Part shown: in pieces, positions 30,421 to 48,707 of the stretch | Numbering within the stretch: position 1 is the stretch's first letter | How the letters are laid out: each line of letters begins with the position of its first letter | Assembly (NCBI RefSeq): GCF_035594125.1 | Contig: NC_087151.1 | Span: 20,537,253 to 20,601,252 of the forward strand | Length of the DNA: 64,000 nt | From: Scylla paramamosain | Lineage: Eukaryota > Arthropoda > Malacostraca > Decapoda > Portunidae | Direction: 5' to 3' | Translations under genes and position numbers: made by a program | The notes under the pieces: model-generated | What the model saw: the letters and a program-made list of their open reading frames with translations, nothing else | Told to the model about the DNA's origin: nothing | Database searches by the model: none

Positions 30421-32913
30421 CGGAGCTACAAATGTCCCCAGGGCGGACTGCTCTTCTGATAATGACCCTAAGTATCTTGACACCCCCCTCAACTTTTTCT
30501 TCATTAGCTTCTGCAACTGATTGAAATTCTAATTTTCATTCAGTAGAACACCACCTCTCCTCTTCTAAACCTCATCTTCTTTTCCTCACTGAAAATCAGG
30601 TATCTGAGGCAAGTGACAGTAGGCCCTTTTTCGGTTCCCTCCTACTTTCTCTATCCTCATTTTCAATTCAAAGCTGGATGTTGCGTTTATGTGCGAAACG
30701 ACATAACCTGCTCTCGTGCCCACGCTCTTGAATCTTCTGAGTTTTCCACCATCTGGCTACGACTTCAGAGTCACTCTCAAACTAAATTCAGCTGTGCTGT
30801 ATAAATCTCACCTAACTCCTCTGAGTACAAGAAATTCTTTGACTACTTAACTTCCAAAGTGAAGCATATTCTGACTCTCTTCGCTTTTGCAGAGATCTCC
30901 ATTCTTGGAGACATCAATGTTCACCACCAGCTTTGGCTTTCCTGTCCCTTCACTGACCATCCTGGTGAACTAGCCTTCAATTTGCTATCATCCACGACCT
31001 AGAGCAATTGGTGCAACACCCTACTCGTATTCCTGACCGTTTTGGAGATACGCCTAACATTCTTGACCTTTTCCTCACCTCTAATCCTTCTCCATATGCT
31101 GTCACCCTCTCTTCTCCGTTGGGCTCCTCCGATCACAATCTCATATCTATATATTGTCCTATCGCTCCAATCTCTCCTCAGGATCCCCCTAAGCGAAGGT
31201 GCCTCTGGCGTTTTGCCTCTGCTAGTTGGGGAACCTGAGGAGGTATTTTGCTGATTTTCCTTGGAATGACAACTGCTTCCGTATCAGAGACCCATCTTTT
31301 TGTGCCGAGCGCATAACGGAGGTGATAGTGTCTGTCATGGAGGCATACTTTCCTCACTCTTTTTCTCGACCTAAACTTTCCAAACCTTGGTTTAACACAG
31401 CTTGTTCTCGTACTATACATGATAGATAGGTGGCCCACAAAAGGTACTTAAGCCTTCCATCACCAGAATCTCATGCACTTTATATTTCTGCCCGGAACCA
31501 TGCCAAGTCTGTTCTCCAACTACCCAAAAATACTCCTTCATTAATAGAAAGTGTCAAAATCTTTCAAAATCTAACTCCCCTCGAGACTTCTGCCATCTAG
31601 CCCAAAATATCTCCAATAACTTTGCTTCTTCTTTTTTCCCTCCTTTATTTCAACCGGATGGCACCACTGCTATCACATCTATCTCTAAAGCTGAACTCTT
31701 CGCTCAGATCTTTGCTAAAAACTATACCTTGGACGATTCATGGTTAGTTCCTCCCTCTCCTCCATCCTCTGACTACTTCATGCTTCACATTGAAATTCTT
31801 CACAATGATGTTTTCCATGCTGGCCTAAACCCTTAGAAGGCCTATGGACCTGATGGGGTCCCTCCTATTGTTCTCCGAAACTATGCCTCCGTGCTTGCAC
31901 CTTGCCTAGTCAAACTCTATCAGCCCTGTCTGTCAACATCTACCTTTCCTTCTTGCTGGAAATTTGCCTACATTCAGCCTGTTCTTAAAAAGGGTGACCG
32001 TTCTAATCCCTCAAAGTGCCGTCCCATTGTTTTAATATCCTGCCTATCTAAATTTTTTTTAATCTATCCTCAACAGGAAGATTCTTAAACATCTATCACT
32101 TCACAACCTTCTATCTGAACAGGAAGATTCTTAAACAACCTTCTATCTGATCGCCAGTATGGGTTCAGTCAAGGCCGCTCTACTGGTGATCTGGCTTTCT
32201 TTACTGAGTCTTGGTCATCCTCTTTGAGAGATTTTGGTGAAACTCTTGCTGTTGCCTTGGATATATGAAAAGCTTTTGATAGAATTGGGCACAAAGCTTT
32301 TATTTCCAAACTATCCTTCTACGGCTTCTATCCTTCTCTCTGTAACTTCATCTCAAGTTTCCTTTCTGACCGTTCTATTGCTGCTGTGGTAGACGGTGAC
32401 TGTTCTTCTCCTAAATCTATTAACAGTGGTGTTCCTCAGGGTTCTGTCCTATCACCCACTCTCTCCTTATTATTCTTCAATGACCTTCTAAACCAAACTT
32501 CTTGTCCTATCCTCTCCTACGCTGATGATACCACCCTGCACTTTTCCACGTCTTTTCATAGACGTCCAACACTTCAGGACGTAAACGTTTCACGCAGGGA
32601 AGCCACAGAACGCCTGGCTACTGATCTTTTTTTAAATTTCTGATTCGGGCAGAACAAACTTGGTATTGTTCAATGCCTCAAAAACTAAATTCCTCCAATC
32701 AGCTCGACACAACCTTTCAGACAACTATCCCCTCTTCTTCAGTGACACTTAACTGTCCCCCCTTCTACACTGAACATTCTCGGTCTGTCCTTTACTTATA
32801 ATCTGAAGTGGAAACTTCACATCTCATATCTAGCTAAAACAGCTTCTATGAAGTTAGGTGTTCTGAGACGTCTCTGCCAGTTTCTTTTTTTTTTTCATCC
32901 CCCCCCAGCTGCT
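30421..32913 (+). mobile_element. Non-LTR retrotransposon copy 1 (internal fragment)
   Basis: Homologous to 55330-57650. It contains an endonuclease-like region in broken frames (30613-31254) and RT pieces, including SGVPQGSVLSPTLSLLFFNDLL and SYADDTTLHF at 32386-32643. It lacks the 5' UTR and everything beyond the CCCCAGCTGCTA position of its relatives, so it is truncated at both ends. A short internal duplication occurs at about 32072-32148. Many stops; inactive. Confidence 0.88.
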
Positions 32914-33585
32914 AGGGTGCTTTCTAAGCATTTTAGCGTTTTGTTACCTAAAACACTAAAAATACACTTTTCTGGTAACGTTTCCTTTCCCCATATAAAG
33001 TGAAATCACTTTATATGGGGTATATAGGTATTTTGGCGTTTTGGTACCTAACATTGTGAAAATACCTAAATACACGCTTTTGGTAATGTTGATCAGTTTC
33101 TACATATGGATTTTTATTTACGCGTTTTAGGATATTAGTACCTGAGAAGGTCAAAAACAATAATACACGTTTCAGGTAATGTCGTTTTGTTTCACCATAT
33201 AAACACACATTTTTGGTAATGTTATTCTGTTTTTCTCCACAATCGATGTTTAGTATGTATTTTAGCGATCTGATACATAAGAAGCTCAAAACCACTCAAA
33301 AGGCACGCTTTTCGTAATGTGCTTTTGTATTCCAATATAGAGTGCTTTCCATGCATTATAGCATTTTGATGCCTAACGAGCTCATAAACACTCTAAAGAA
33401 ATGTTTCTTGTAATGTCATTTCATTTCCCCATACAGAGTGCTTTAAATGCATTTTGTCCCTTTGGTACCTAACAATGTGAAAACAGAATCTTTCAAAATA
33501 AGCAAGAAACAAACACTGAAAAGACACGTTTTTTGGCAGTATTGTTTTGTATTCCAATATAAAATAGATTCCATGCTTTTTTAAT
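32914..33585 (-). repeat. Satellite block, reverse orientation
   Basis: Diverged 95-bp monomers (GCGTTTTGGTACCTAACA type) between retrotransposon copy 1 and the (AAT)n tract. No genes. Confidence 0.85.
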
Positions 33586-33588
33586 AAC

Positions 33589-33664
<76 letters not shown>

Positions 33665-33695
33665 TTAATAACAACAATAATAATAATAATAAAAC

Positions 33696-33760
<65 letters not shown>

Positions 33761-34110
33761 GAAGAAGAAGAAGAAGAAGAAGAAAAAAAGAAGAAAAGAA
33801 AAGAAGAAAAAATTATTTTAAGAATAGTACCAATCATAATCATTATAAGATGTGGATGAAGAATAATAAAAATAATAATAGCCATGTTCTCTCTTTTTCA
33901 CTGGAAGGAATTGAAAATACCTGAATTTCCATTTACTGTTAACGGAATAACATAGTTAGAATTACTATGTATGTATTTTCCTTACACAAGTCATCTCTAC
34001 TTGCTGGAAATGTGTAAGACGATAAGCTGTGCCAATGCGAAGCTAACTTACAAAAATAATAAATAATAAATAAATAAATAAATAAAGTAAATAAATAAAG
34101 CTCTAGTAAG
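33586..34110. repeat. (AAT)n/(AAG)n tract followed by an unclassified non-satellite segment
   Basis: (AAT)n occupies about 33586-33760 with a small interruption near 33670-33695, then (AAG)n to about 33790. About 250 bases (33800-34050) match neither the satellite nor the other elements seen here, and an (AAAT)n tail ends at about 34100. The tail-bearing unit may be a short retroelement, but I see no promoter boxes to support that. The satellite changes orientation across it. Confidence 0.6.
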
Positions 34111-37807
<3,697 letters not shown>

Positions 37808-40540
37808 TAATCCAAATCTTGATGTTGTTTTTATGTGCGAAGTGACTTAACCTGCTCTCGAGCCCACGCTATCGAATCTTCAGAGTTTTATACTGTCTGG
37901 CTACGACTACAGAGTCACTCTCAAACTAAATTTATCTGTGCTGTATTCCTCTCACCTATCTCCTTTGACAATAAGAAAATTCTTTGCCTGCTTTATTTTC
38001 AAAGTGGAGCACATTATTTCTTCCCTTTTACAGAGATCACCATTATTTGAGACTTCAGTGTTAACTCCAGCTTTGGCTTTCCTCTCACTTCACTGACCAT
38101 CCTGGTGAAGTAGCCTTCAATTATGCTCCATGACCTAGTGTAATTGGTGCAACATCCTACCTGTATTCCTCGCCGTCCTCGAGATACGCCAGGTATTCTT
38201 GACATTTTCATTACCTCTAATCCTTCTGCTTATGCTGTTACCATCTCTTCTCAATTGGGCTCCTCCGATCACAATCTCATATCTGTATCTTGTCCTGTCG
38301 CTCCAATCCTTCTTTTGGATCACCCTAAGCGGAGGTGCCTCTGGCGTTTTGCCTCTGTTAGTTGGAAGGACCTAAGGAGGTATTTTGCTGATTTTTCTTG
38401 GAAGGACTACTGCATCCGTGTCAGAGACCCGTATCTGTGTGCCGAGTGCATAACAGAGGAGATAGTGTCTGGCATAGAGACAAGCATACATTCCTCACTC
38501 TTTTTCTCGACCTAAACCCTCCAAACCTTTGTTTAACACAGCCTGTTCTCATGCTGTATATAATTGAGAGGTGGCCCACAAAAAAGTACTTAAGCCTTCC
38601 AACACCATAATCTCATGAACTTTATATGTCTGCCCGGAACCATGCCAAGTTTGTTCTCTAAGTAGCCAAAGCTTCCTTCATTAAAAGAAAGTGTCAAAAT
38701 CTTTCAAGATCTAACTCCCCTCGTGACTTCTGGCATCTATCCAAAAACATCTCCAATAACTTTACTTCTTTTTTTTATCTCCTTTATTTCAAACAGATGG
38801 CACCATTGCTGTCACATCTATTTCTAAAACTGAACTCTTCGCTCAAACCTTTGCTATCCTGCCTCTCCTCCACCCTCTGGCTACTTCTTTCAACCTATTA
38901 AAATTCTTCGTAATGAAGTTTTCCATGCCCTCGTTGGCCTAAAACCTAGGAAGGCTTATGAACATGATGGGGTCCCTCTTCTTCTACGAAACCGTGTCTC
39001 TGTGATGGCACCTTGCCTAGTGAAACTCTTTCAACTCTGCCTCTCAATATCTACCTTTCCTTCTTGCTGGAAGTTTACCTACATTCAGCCTTTTCCTAAA
39101 AATGGTGGGCATTCTAATCCCTCAAACTACCGTCCTATTGCTTTAATTTCCTACCTATCTAAAGTTTTTTAATCTACCTTCAACAGGAAGATTATTAAAC
39201 ATATATCACTTGACAAATTTCTATCTAATCGCCAGTTTGGGTTCCGTCAAGGCCGCTCTACTGGTGATCTGGCTTTCCTTATTGAATCTCGGTCATCCTC
39301 TTTGAGAGATTTTGGTAAAACTTTTGCTGTTGCCTTATACATATTATTTTCTTTTTTTAATAGAGTCTGGCGTAAAACTTTGATTTCCAAACTACCCACC
39401 TACAGTTTCTATTCTTCTCTCTGTATCTTCATCACAAGTTTCCTTTCTGACCGTTCTATTGCTCCTGTGGTAGACGGTCACTGTTCTTCTAAATCTATTA
39501 ACAGAGGTGTTCCTAAGTGTACTGTCGTGTCCCCCACTGTCATCCCATTACTCATTAACGATCTTCTAAACCAAACATATTATCCTATCCAATCCAACGC
39601 TGATGATACCACCCTGCATTTTTCCACTTCTTTCTATAGACGTTCAACGCTTCCGGAAGTAAACAGTTCACGCAAGGATGCCTAACTTTCGATCTCTCTA
39701 AAATTTCTGATTAATTGTTTGCATTAATTGTTTAATGCCTTAAAAACTCAATTCTTCCACCAATCAACTCAACACAACCTTCCAGACAACTATCCTCTCT
39801 TGTATAAAGACAATCAATTGTTCATCTCTTCTACACTGAACATCTGTTTTTTTTTTTTTTTTTATAACCTAAACTAGAAACTTCAAAACTCATCTCCAGC
39901 TAAAAACGTTTCTTTGAAGTTAGGTGTTCTGAGACTTCTACGACAATTTTTCTCTTCCCCCCAGCTGCTAAGCCTATACAAGGTCCTTATCCGTCCATGC
40001 ATGGAATATGCTTCACATGTTTGGGGGATTCCACTCATACGGCTATTTTAGACAGAGTGGAATCAAAAGATTTTCGTATCATCAACTCTCATCTAACTGG
40101 CTGGCATCAGCTTCTTTCTCACCGACGCAATGTTAAATCTTTAGCTACCCTCTACCGCTATTTTCATGGTAACTGCTCTTCTGATCTTGCTAACTACATG
40201 CCTCCCCTCCGCCTGCGGCCTCTCTGCACAAGACTTTCTTCTTTCTCTCACTCCTATTCTGTCCACCTCTCTAATGCAAGAGTAAACCAGTATTCTCAAT
40301 CATTAATTCCTTTCTCTGGTAAAGTTTGGAACTCCATGCCTGATTATGTGTTTCCACCTTCCTATAAATTGAATTCCTTCAAGACACTTATCATTTAAGA
40401 CACTTATGCATTTTTGACTGCCGCTTCGGAAACTGTTGAGGGACCATTGTCTCACCGGGTTATTTATTTTTTTTTTTATTTATTTTGTATTTATTTTTTT
40501 GTTGGTGTGGGATTTTTGTTGCCCTTGGCCTGTGTCCCTA
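37808..40540 (+). mobile_element. Non-LTR retrotransposon copy 2, 5'-truncated
   Basis: Starts at the part of the endonuclease corresponding to about 55590 and runs to a 3' end with GCCCTTGGCCTGTGTCCCTAC. The SSDHNLISV endonuclease motif (38144-38515 frame) and NADDTTLHF (RT) are recognisable. Frame breaks are frequent. Its 3' end coincides with the start of a satellite segment duplicated at 48019-48707. Confidence 0.88.
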
Positions 40541-42690
40541 CATAAAAACGTGTTTTTAAGTTTCTTAGCTACCAAAACGCATAAAAAAAAAAAAAAAAAC
40601 GTACAAAGTAGCCTATACAAAGAAACGAAAAGACATCCATCACAAACTTGTAATATGAGTGTCCTAAGGTATCAGAAAGCTAAAACACGTTAATAGTACA
40701 TTATACTGAGAAAAAGACCAACATTACCAAAAACGTTTACTATGAGTCTTATTTACCATTTTAAGTACCAAAACGCTAAAATGCATATAAAGAGACCTAT
40801 GTGAAAGAACAAAACTACATTATCAAAGTGCATGCAAAGCACACTATATTGGAAATGAAAACAACTTTACCAAAAACGAGGTTTTTGATGTATCAAAACG
40901 CTAAAACGCAAGCACATCACCCTTTATGGAGAAACGGAAACACTTTATAAAAAAAAATGTATTTTCGAGTGTTTTTGAGCTTTTTATGTACCCAAACACC
41001 CTTTCTGAAGAAACAAAACGACATTACCTAAAACATGTGTTTTGAGTTATTTTTATTTTATTTTATTAGGTAACAACACGTCAAAATAAATGCAAAGTAG
41101 ACAGTATAAGGATACTAAACGTTATTACCACAAATGTCTCCGATGTGTGTTTTTAAGGTTCTTAGTTGCTGAAACACTAAAACACATGAATATTACTCTG
41201 TATTTTAGAAACAATATCTTTATCAAAAATGTGCATTATGAGTGTGATTCACCATGTTAAATACCAAAATGCCAAAATGCATACAAGTAACCCTTTTTGA
41301 AGAAACAGAGAAATATTTCCAAAAACGTGTGCTAAATTTAAGTATTTTTTAGTTTCTCAGGTACCAAAATGCGGACACACATGCAAAGTACCCAATGTAT
41401 GGAAATTAAATTATATAATCACAAAAGTGTGTTATCAGTGTTTTTGATGTTCTAATGAATCAAAACGCTAAAATACGTGAATAGTACTCTATATTGGGAG
41501 AGAGATTAATATTACCAAAAAAACGTGTATTATGAGTTTTATTCACCATGTTAGATACCAAAACGCCAAAATGCATAAAAAAGAAATCTATATGAAGAAC
41601 CTTAACTACTTTACCAAAATAATGTATTATAAATGTTTTTGAATTTGCTAGGTACTAAAACGTCAAAATGCATGCAAAGCACACTATATTTGAAAATAAA
41701 ATAGCATTACCGAAAAACGTGGGTTTTGATGGTTTTCAACTGTTTACGTGCCGAAACGCTAAAACGCATTCAAAACATAAGACTCATTTATGGAAAAATC
41801 GAACAGCTTCATTTTAAATGTATTTTTAGTGATTTTTGAGCTTGTTAGGTAACAAAACCCCAAAATGCAAGCAAAACACTCTATATACAATAATGAGATG
41901 ACAGGTCCAGAAACGTGTCATTTGAGTGTTTTTGAGCATATCAGCCACGAAAACACTAAAAAGCATGGAAAACACCCGATATAAGAAAATTAAAGAATAT
42001 TACGAAAATCGTGTATTTTGACGGTTATTAATTTTGTAACATACCAAAACTCTAAAATGGAAGAAAAAATACACTTCCTGGTGAAAAAGAACATTACAAA
42101 AAAACGGATGTTTTGAGTCTGTTTGAGTTTATCAAAACGCCGAAACACATGGAAATATGCTAATATGTGGATACAATGTTAGTATTACAAACGTATTTGA
42201 CAAGTGTTTTTAAGGTTCACTGGTGCTGAAAGGCTAAAACTTGTTAATATTACCTTATATTTAGTAACAAAATGTAATTAACAAAAATGTGCATTATGAG
42301 TCTTATTTACCGTGTTAGGCACCAAAACGACAAAATGCATAAAAAGAAATCTATATGAAGAAACAGAACTACAATACCAATAACCTGTATTATGAATGTT
42401 AGGTACCAAAACGCCAAAGTGCATACAAAGCACACGAAATTTAGTACCAAAACGACAAAAGACGTGGAAATTAGCTTATACAGGAAAACGAAATGATATA
42501 ATCACAAAAGTGTATTATGAGTGTTTTTGAAGTTCCTAGGTATGAAAACGCTAAAACACGTGAATAGTACTCTAAATTAAGAAACAGAACACCATTACCA
42601 AAAAACGGGTATTATGAGACTTTCACAATGTTAAGTACCAAAACGCCAAAATGCATACAAAGAAACCTGTATTTTTATTTTTAATTTTAT
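40541..42690 (+). repeat. Satellite block, forward orientation, 11-mer type
   Basis: Equivalent monomers recur about 1063 bases apart (41163 and 42226). Bases 40541-41230 are nearly identical to 48019-48707, and 41623-42440 to 11627-12440. No genes. Confidence 0.88.
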
Positions 42691-42699
42691 TTATTTATT

Positions 42700-45358
42700 T
42701 TTTTTTCATGTAGGAGAGACACTGGCCGAGGGCAACAAAAATCCAATAAAAAATAAATAAGTAAAAAAAAAAAAGCCCACTGAGATGCAAGTCCCAGAAA
42801 AGGGTCCAGAGCAGTAGTCAAAAACTGAAGGATAAGTGTCTTCATCCTCACCCTTGAAGGAATTCGTCATAGGAAGATCAAAATGCAGAAGCAGGCAGGG
42901 AGTTCCAGAATTTACCAGAGAAAGGGATGAATGACTGAGAATGCTGGTTAACTCTTGCATTAGAATGATGGACAGAATTGGGGTGGGAGAAAGAAGAAAA
43001 TCTTGTGCAGTGAAGCCGCGGGAGGGGGGGAGGCACGCAGTTAGCAAGATCAGAAGAGCAGTTACCATGAAAATACCGGTAGAAGATAGTTAGAGATGCA
43101 ACATTGCAGCGATGAGAGAGAGGCTGAAGACAATCAGCTAGAGAAGAGGAGGTGATGAGACGAAAAGCTTTTGATTCCACCCTGTCTAGAAGAGCAGTAT
43201 GAGTGGAACCCTCCCAGACATGTGAACCATACTTCATACATGGACGGATTAGGCCCTTGTACAGAGTTAGCAGCAGGGGGGGCGGTGTTAGAAAAACTGG
43301 CGGAGACGTCTCAGAACGCCTAACTTTATAGGAGCTGTTTTAGCTAGAGATGAGGTATGAGGTTTCCACTTCAGATTATAAGTAAAGGACAGACCGAGGA
43401 TGCTCAGTGTAGAAAAGGGGAACAGTTGAGTGTCATTGAGGAAGAGGGGATAGTTGTCTGGAAGGTTGTGTCAAGTTCATAAATGGAGGAACTGAGTTTT
43501 TGAGGCACGGAACAATACCAAATTTGCTCTGCCCCAATCAGAAATTTTAGAAAGATCAGAAGTCAGGCGTTCTGTGGCTTCCCTGCATGAAATGTTTACT
43601 TCTGAAGTCTATGAAAAGACGTGGAAAAGTGCAGGGTGTTATCATCAGCGTAGAAGTGAATAGGACAAGAAGTTCGGTCTAGAATGTCATTGATGAATAA
43701 TAAGAAAAGAGTGGGTGACAGGAAAGTATCCTGAAGAACACCACTGTTAATAGATTTAGAAGAACAGCTTTGTGCCAGACTCTATCAAAATCTCTTGATA
43801 TATCCAAGGCAACAGCAAAAGTTTCTTCCTGTTGAGGATAGATTCAAAATCTTTAGATAGGCACGATGGTAGTCTGAGGGATTAGAACGGTCACCCTTTT
43901 TAGGAACAGGTTGAATGTAGGCAAACTTCCAGCAAGAAGGAAAGGTAGATGTTGATAGACCGAGCTGAAAGAGTTTGAATAAGCAAGGTGCAAGCACGGA
44001 GGCACAGTTTCGGAGAACAATAGGAGGGACCCCATCAGGTCCATAAGCCTTCAGAGCATTTAGGCCAGCATGGAAAGCATCATTGCGAAGAATTTTAATA
44101 GGTAGCATGAAGTAGTCAGAGGGTGGAGGAGAGGGAGGAACAAGCCTTGAATCGTCCAAGGTAGAGTTTTTAGCAAAGGTTTAAGCGAAGAGTTCAGCTT
44201 TAGGGATAGATGTGATAGCAGTGGTGCCATCTGGTTGAAATAAAGGAGGGAAAGAAGAAGAAGCAAAGTTATTGGAGATATTTTTGGCTAGGTGCCAGAA
44301 GTCACAAGGGGAGTTAGATCTAAAAAAAAAATTCTGACACTTTCTGTTAATGAAGGAGTTCTTTGCTAGCTGGAGAACAGACTTTGCATGGTTCCGGGAA
44401 GAAATATAAAGTGCATGAGATTCTGGTGATGGAAGGCTTAAGTACCTTTGGTGGGCCACCTCTCTATCATATATAGCATATAATTATATAACACGAGAAC
44501 AAGCTGTGTTAAACCAAGGTTTGCAAGGTTTAGGTCGAGAAAAAGAGGGAAGAATGTACGCCTCTATGCCAGACACTATCATCTCTGTTATGCGCTCGGC
44601 ACACAAAGACGGGTTTCTGACACTGAAGTAGTAGTCATTCCAAGGAAAATCAGCTAAATAGTCAGGTCCCCCCAACTATCAGAGGCAAAACGACAGAGGC
44701 ATCTTCGCTTAGGTGGATCCTGAGAAGGGATTGGAGCGAGAGGACAAGATACAGATATGAGATTGTGATCGGAGGAGTCCAATGGAGAAGAAAGGGTGAC
44801 ACCATAATTAGGATTAGAGGTCAGGAAAAGGTCAAGAATGTTAGGCGTATCTCCAAGACGGTCAGGAATACGAGTAGGGTGTTGCACCAATTGCTCTAGG
44901 TCGTGGAGGATAGCAAAGTTGAAGGCTAGTTCACCAGGATGGTCAGGGAAGGGAGAGGAAAGCCCAGGCTGGTGGTGAACATTGACGTTTCCGAGAATGG
45001 AGATCGCTGCAAAAGGGAAGAGAGTCAGAATGTGCTCACTTTGGAAGTTTAGTCAAAGAATTTCTTTTTGTCAGAGGAGTTAGGTGAGAGGTATACAGCA
45101 CAGATAAATTTAGTTTGAGAGTGACTCTGTAGTCGTAGCCAGATAGTGGAAAACTCGGAAGATTCAAGAGCGTGGGTACGAGAGCCGTTGCGCACATACA
45201 CGCAACATCCAGCTTTGGATTGAAAATGAGGATAGGGAAAGTAGGAGGGAACAGAAAAGTGGCTACTGTCAGTTGCCTCAGACACCAGAGTTCAGTGAGG
45301 AAAAGAAGATGAGGTTTAAAAGAGAAAAGCTGGTGTTTTACAGATTGAAAATTAGATT
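42700..45358 (-). mobile_element. Non-LTR retrotransposon copy 3, 5'-truncated, minus strand
   Basis: Reverse-oriented relative of 55440-58160, inserted within a satellite monomer; its 3' end at about 42706 abuts a T/ATTT-rich tract. Visible parts: SSDHNLISV in 44654-44890, PSCWKFAYIQPVPKKGDRSN in 43785-44159, and a 3' domain frame at 42878-43237 (KYGSHVWEGSTHTALLDRVE). It contains frameshifts and deletions and is inactive. Confidence 0.88.
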
Positions 45359-47375
45359 AGTATGAAACCTAACTACATTACCAAAAACCTGTATCATGAA
45401 TGTCTTGAACTTGTTAGGTACCAAACCGCCAAAATTCATGCAAAGCACACTATATTGGAAAAGAATGCATTATCAAAAACGTGGCTTTTGAGTGTTTTCA
45501 GCTACTTATATACCAAAACTATAAAAGTCATGCAAAACATCCTTTATAGAGATTAACCTCATCAAAATAGTGTATCTTGAGAGTTTTTGAGCTTGTTAGG
45601 TATCAAATCTCCAAAGTGGTTGCAAAGCATCGTTTAAGGGTAATGAAACGACATTACGAGAAACGTGTCATTTGCTTGTTTATTTTAGTTTATTTGTTTA
45701 GCAAATTAGGCACCAAAATGCTAAAAAGTATGGAAAAAACTCTATTTAGAAAACTAAACAACTTTAACAAATTGTGTCTTTTGAGCTTTTTTTTAGCTTC
45801 TTACATAAGAAATCTTTAAAAAATACATACAAAACACCTTGTCTGGAGGAACAGAACAGCATTACTAAAAACATGTGTTTTGGGTGTTTTTTTTAGTTTA
45901 TTAGGTACCAAAACACATGCAAATTATCTCAAACGTCTCATATGAGTGTTTTTTAAGGCTCTTAGATGTTGAAACGCTAAAGCATATGAATATTAATCAA
46001 AATTGAGGAAGAGAACATCATTACTAAAAACTTGTATTTTGAATGTTATTCATCATTTTAGGTCCTAAATCGCCAAAATGCATACAAAACTCATTTAAAA
46101 ATAAGTATTTAAAAAAATGTGTGTTTTAAGTGTTTTTCAGTTTGTTAAGTACCAAAACACCAAAACACTTGCAAAATATCAATATGGGAAAAATGAATTA
46201 TATAATCACAAACATGTGTTACGTGTGTTTTTGATTTTCTAATGAATCAGAAAGCTAAAACACGTGAATAGTACTCTATATTAAGAAACAGAACAGTATT
46301 TTTCACCATGTTAGGTACCAAAACGTCAAAATGCATGCAAACAAAAAAAGAAAAAAACAACTACATTACCAAAAAACTGTATAATCAATGTTTTTTTTTT
46401 TTTTATATTGTTAGATACCAAAACGCCCAAGTGCGTGAAAAGTACAATATATTGGAAAAGAAAACAACTTTACCAAAAACGTTTCTCTTTAAGTGTTTTC
46501 GGATTCTTACAAACCAAAACTCTAAAACGTATGCTAAACACCCTTTTTGGAGAAACAGAACAACTTTATCAAAAGGTATATTTTGAGTGTTTTGAGCTAG
46601 TTAGTTTTTAAAGCTCCAAATGCATGCAAAGCATCCTATATGGGATAACGTAACAATATTACCAGAGACGTGTTATTTGCCTGTTTCTAAACATATTAGG
46701 CACCTAAACGCTAAAAAGCATGGAAAACACCCTAAAATGGACAACTAAACAATGTTATCAAAATTGTGTCTTTCCAGTGTTTATGAGCTTTTTAGGTACC
46801 AAAACTCTAATATGCATCGAAAACACCCATTCTCGAGGAACAGAAAAACATTACCAAAAAAGGTGTGCTTTTGAGTTTATTAGGTACGCCAAAACACATG
46901 AAAATTAGCCAATATTGGGAAACTAAATGATATTGTCAAAGACGTGTCTTATGAGTGTTTTTGAGGTTCTTATGTGTTAAAACACTACAACATATGAATA
47001 ATACTCAAAGCTGAGTAACAGAATATCATTAATAAAAATGTGTATTATGAAAGTGATACACCATATTAGGTACAAAATCTTAAATTTTTGGAGAAACAAA
47101 AAAACGTTTGTTTTATTTTTTTTTTTTTTCAAGTTTATAAGTACTAAAAAGCCAAAAAAACATGCAAAGTAGCCAATATAGGGATACCAAAAGATAGAAT
47201 CACAACCGTGTATTATGACTGTTTTCGATTTTGTTAGATATCAGAACTCTAAAAGACGTGAATAATACTCTATACTGACAAACAAAACAACTTTATGAAA
47301 AAAAAAAAAAAAATAACGTGTATGATGAGTCTTATTATTGTACATTAGGTACAAAAACGATGAATTGCATAAAAA
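45359..47375 (+). repeat. Satellite block, forward orientation, 11-mer type
   Basis: Equivalent monomers lie about 1007 bases apart (45963 and 46970). The block ends at an orientation switch near 47375. No genes. Confidence 0.87.
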
Positions 47376-48018
47376 GAAACTTACTTTTTTGGAAATGTTC
47401 TGTTTCTCCAGAAAAGTTCTTTGTATACATTTTTGGCGTTTTTGTACTTAATATGGTGAATGAGCCTCATAACACACACTTTTAGTAATAACGTTTTCTT
47501 TCTCAATATAGATTAATATTTATTTGTGTTAGCGTCTCATCACCTAAAAACCGTAAAAAACTCTCATAAGACACGTGTGTGGAAATATCGCTTAGTTTCT
47601 TCATAATGGCCGATTTGTATATGTCTAGGCGTTTTGGTATATAATGAACTGAAAAAAAAAAAAAAACACTTAAATCACACATTATTGGTAATGTAGTTAT
47701 GTTCCTCCGGACAGAGAGTTTTGCATGCATTTTAGAGTTTTGGTGCGCAAAAAGCTCAAAACAAAAAAAAAAAACACTCAAAAAACACTTTATTTGTGAG
47801 ATTGTTCTGTTTCTCCTTAAGGGATGTTTTTCATGAATTTTAGCTTTTTGATACGCAAAACCTGAAAAAAAACATGTTTTTGGCAGTTGTTATATTTTCT
47901 AATAAGATATCTTAAGATATCTTAAGATATCTTAAGATATCTAACTAAATAAAAAAAAACAGTCATAATGCAGGTTTTTGGTAATATAGATGTCTTTCTT
48001 AATATAGGTATATAGGTA
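47376..48018 (-). repeat. Satellite block, reverse orientation, ending in duplicated segment A
   Basis: Reverse monomers. The last 221 bases (about 47797-48018), with repeated AAGATATCTT units and GGTATATAGGTATA, recur at 48708-48921. Confidence 0.82.
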
Positions 48019-48707
48019 TAAAAACGTGTTTTTAAGTTTCTTAGCTACCAAAACGCATAAAAAAAAAAAAAAAAACGTACAAAGTAGCCTATACAAAGAA
48101 ACGAAAAGACATCCATCACAAACTTGTAATATGAGTGTCCTAAGGTATCAGAAAGCTAAAACACGTTAATAGTACATTATACTGAGAAACAGACCAACAT
48201 TACCAAAAACGTTTACTATGAGTCTTATTCACCATTTTAAGTACCAAAACGCTAAAATGCATATAAAGAGACCTATGTGAAAGAACAAAACTACATTATC
48301 AAAGTGCATGCAAAGCACACTATATTGGAAATGAAAACAACTTTACCAAAAACGAGGTTTTTGATGTATCAAAACGCTAAAACGCAAGCACATCACCCTT
48401 TATGGAGAAACGGAAACACTTTATAAAAAAAAATTTATTTTCGAGTGTTTTTGAGCTTTTTATGTACCCAAACACCCTTTCTGAAGAAACAAAACGACAT
48501 TACCTAAAACATGTGTTTTGAGTTATTTTTATTTTATTTTATTAGGTAACAACACGTCAAAATAAATGCAAAGTAGACAGTATAAGGATACTAAACGTTA
48601 TTACCACAAATGTCTCCGATGTGTGTTTTTAAGGTTCTTAGTTGCTGAAACACTAAAACACATGAATATTACTCTGTATTTTAGAAACAATATCTTTATC
48701 AAAAATG
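48019..48707 (+). repeat. Forward satellite segment B, near-identical to 40541-41230
   Basis: About 690 bases matching 40541-41230 with very few differences, including the A-run after AAAACGCAT. It is in opposite orientation to its neighbours and bracketed by the 221-base direct repeats A and A'. Confidence 0.85.
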
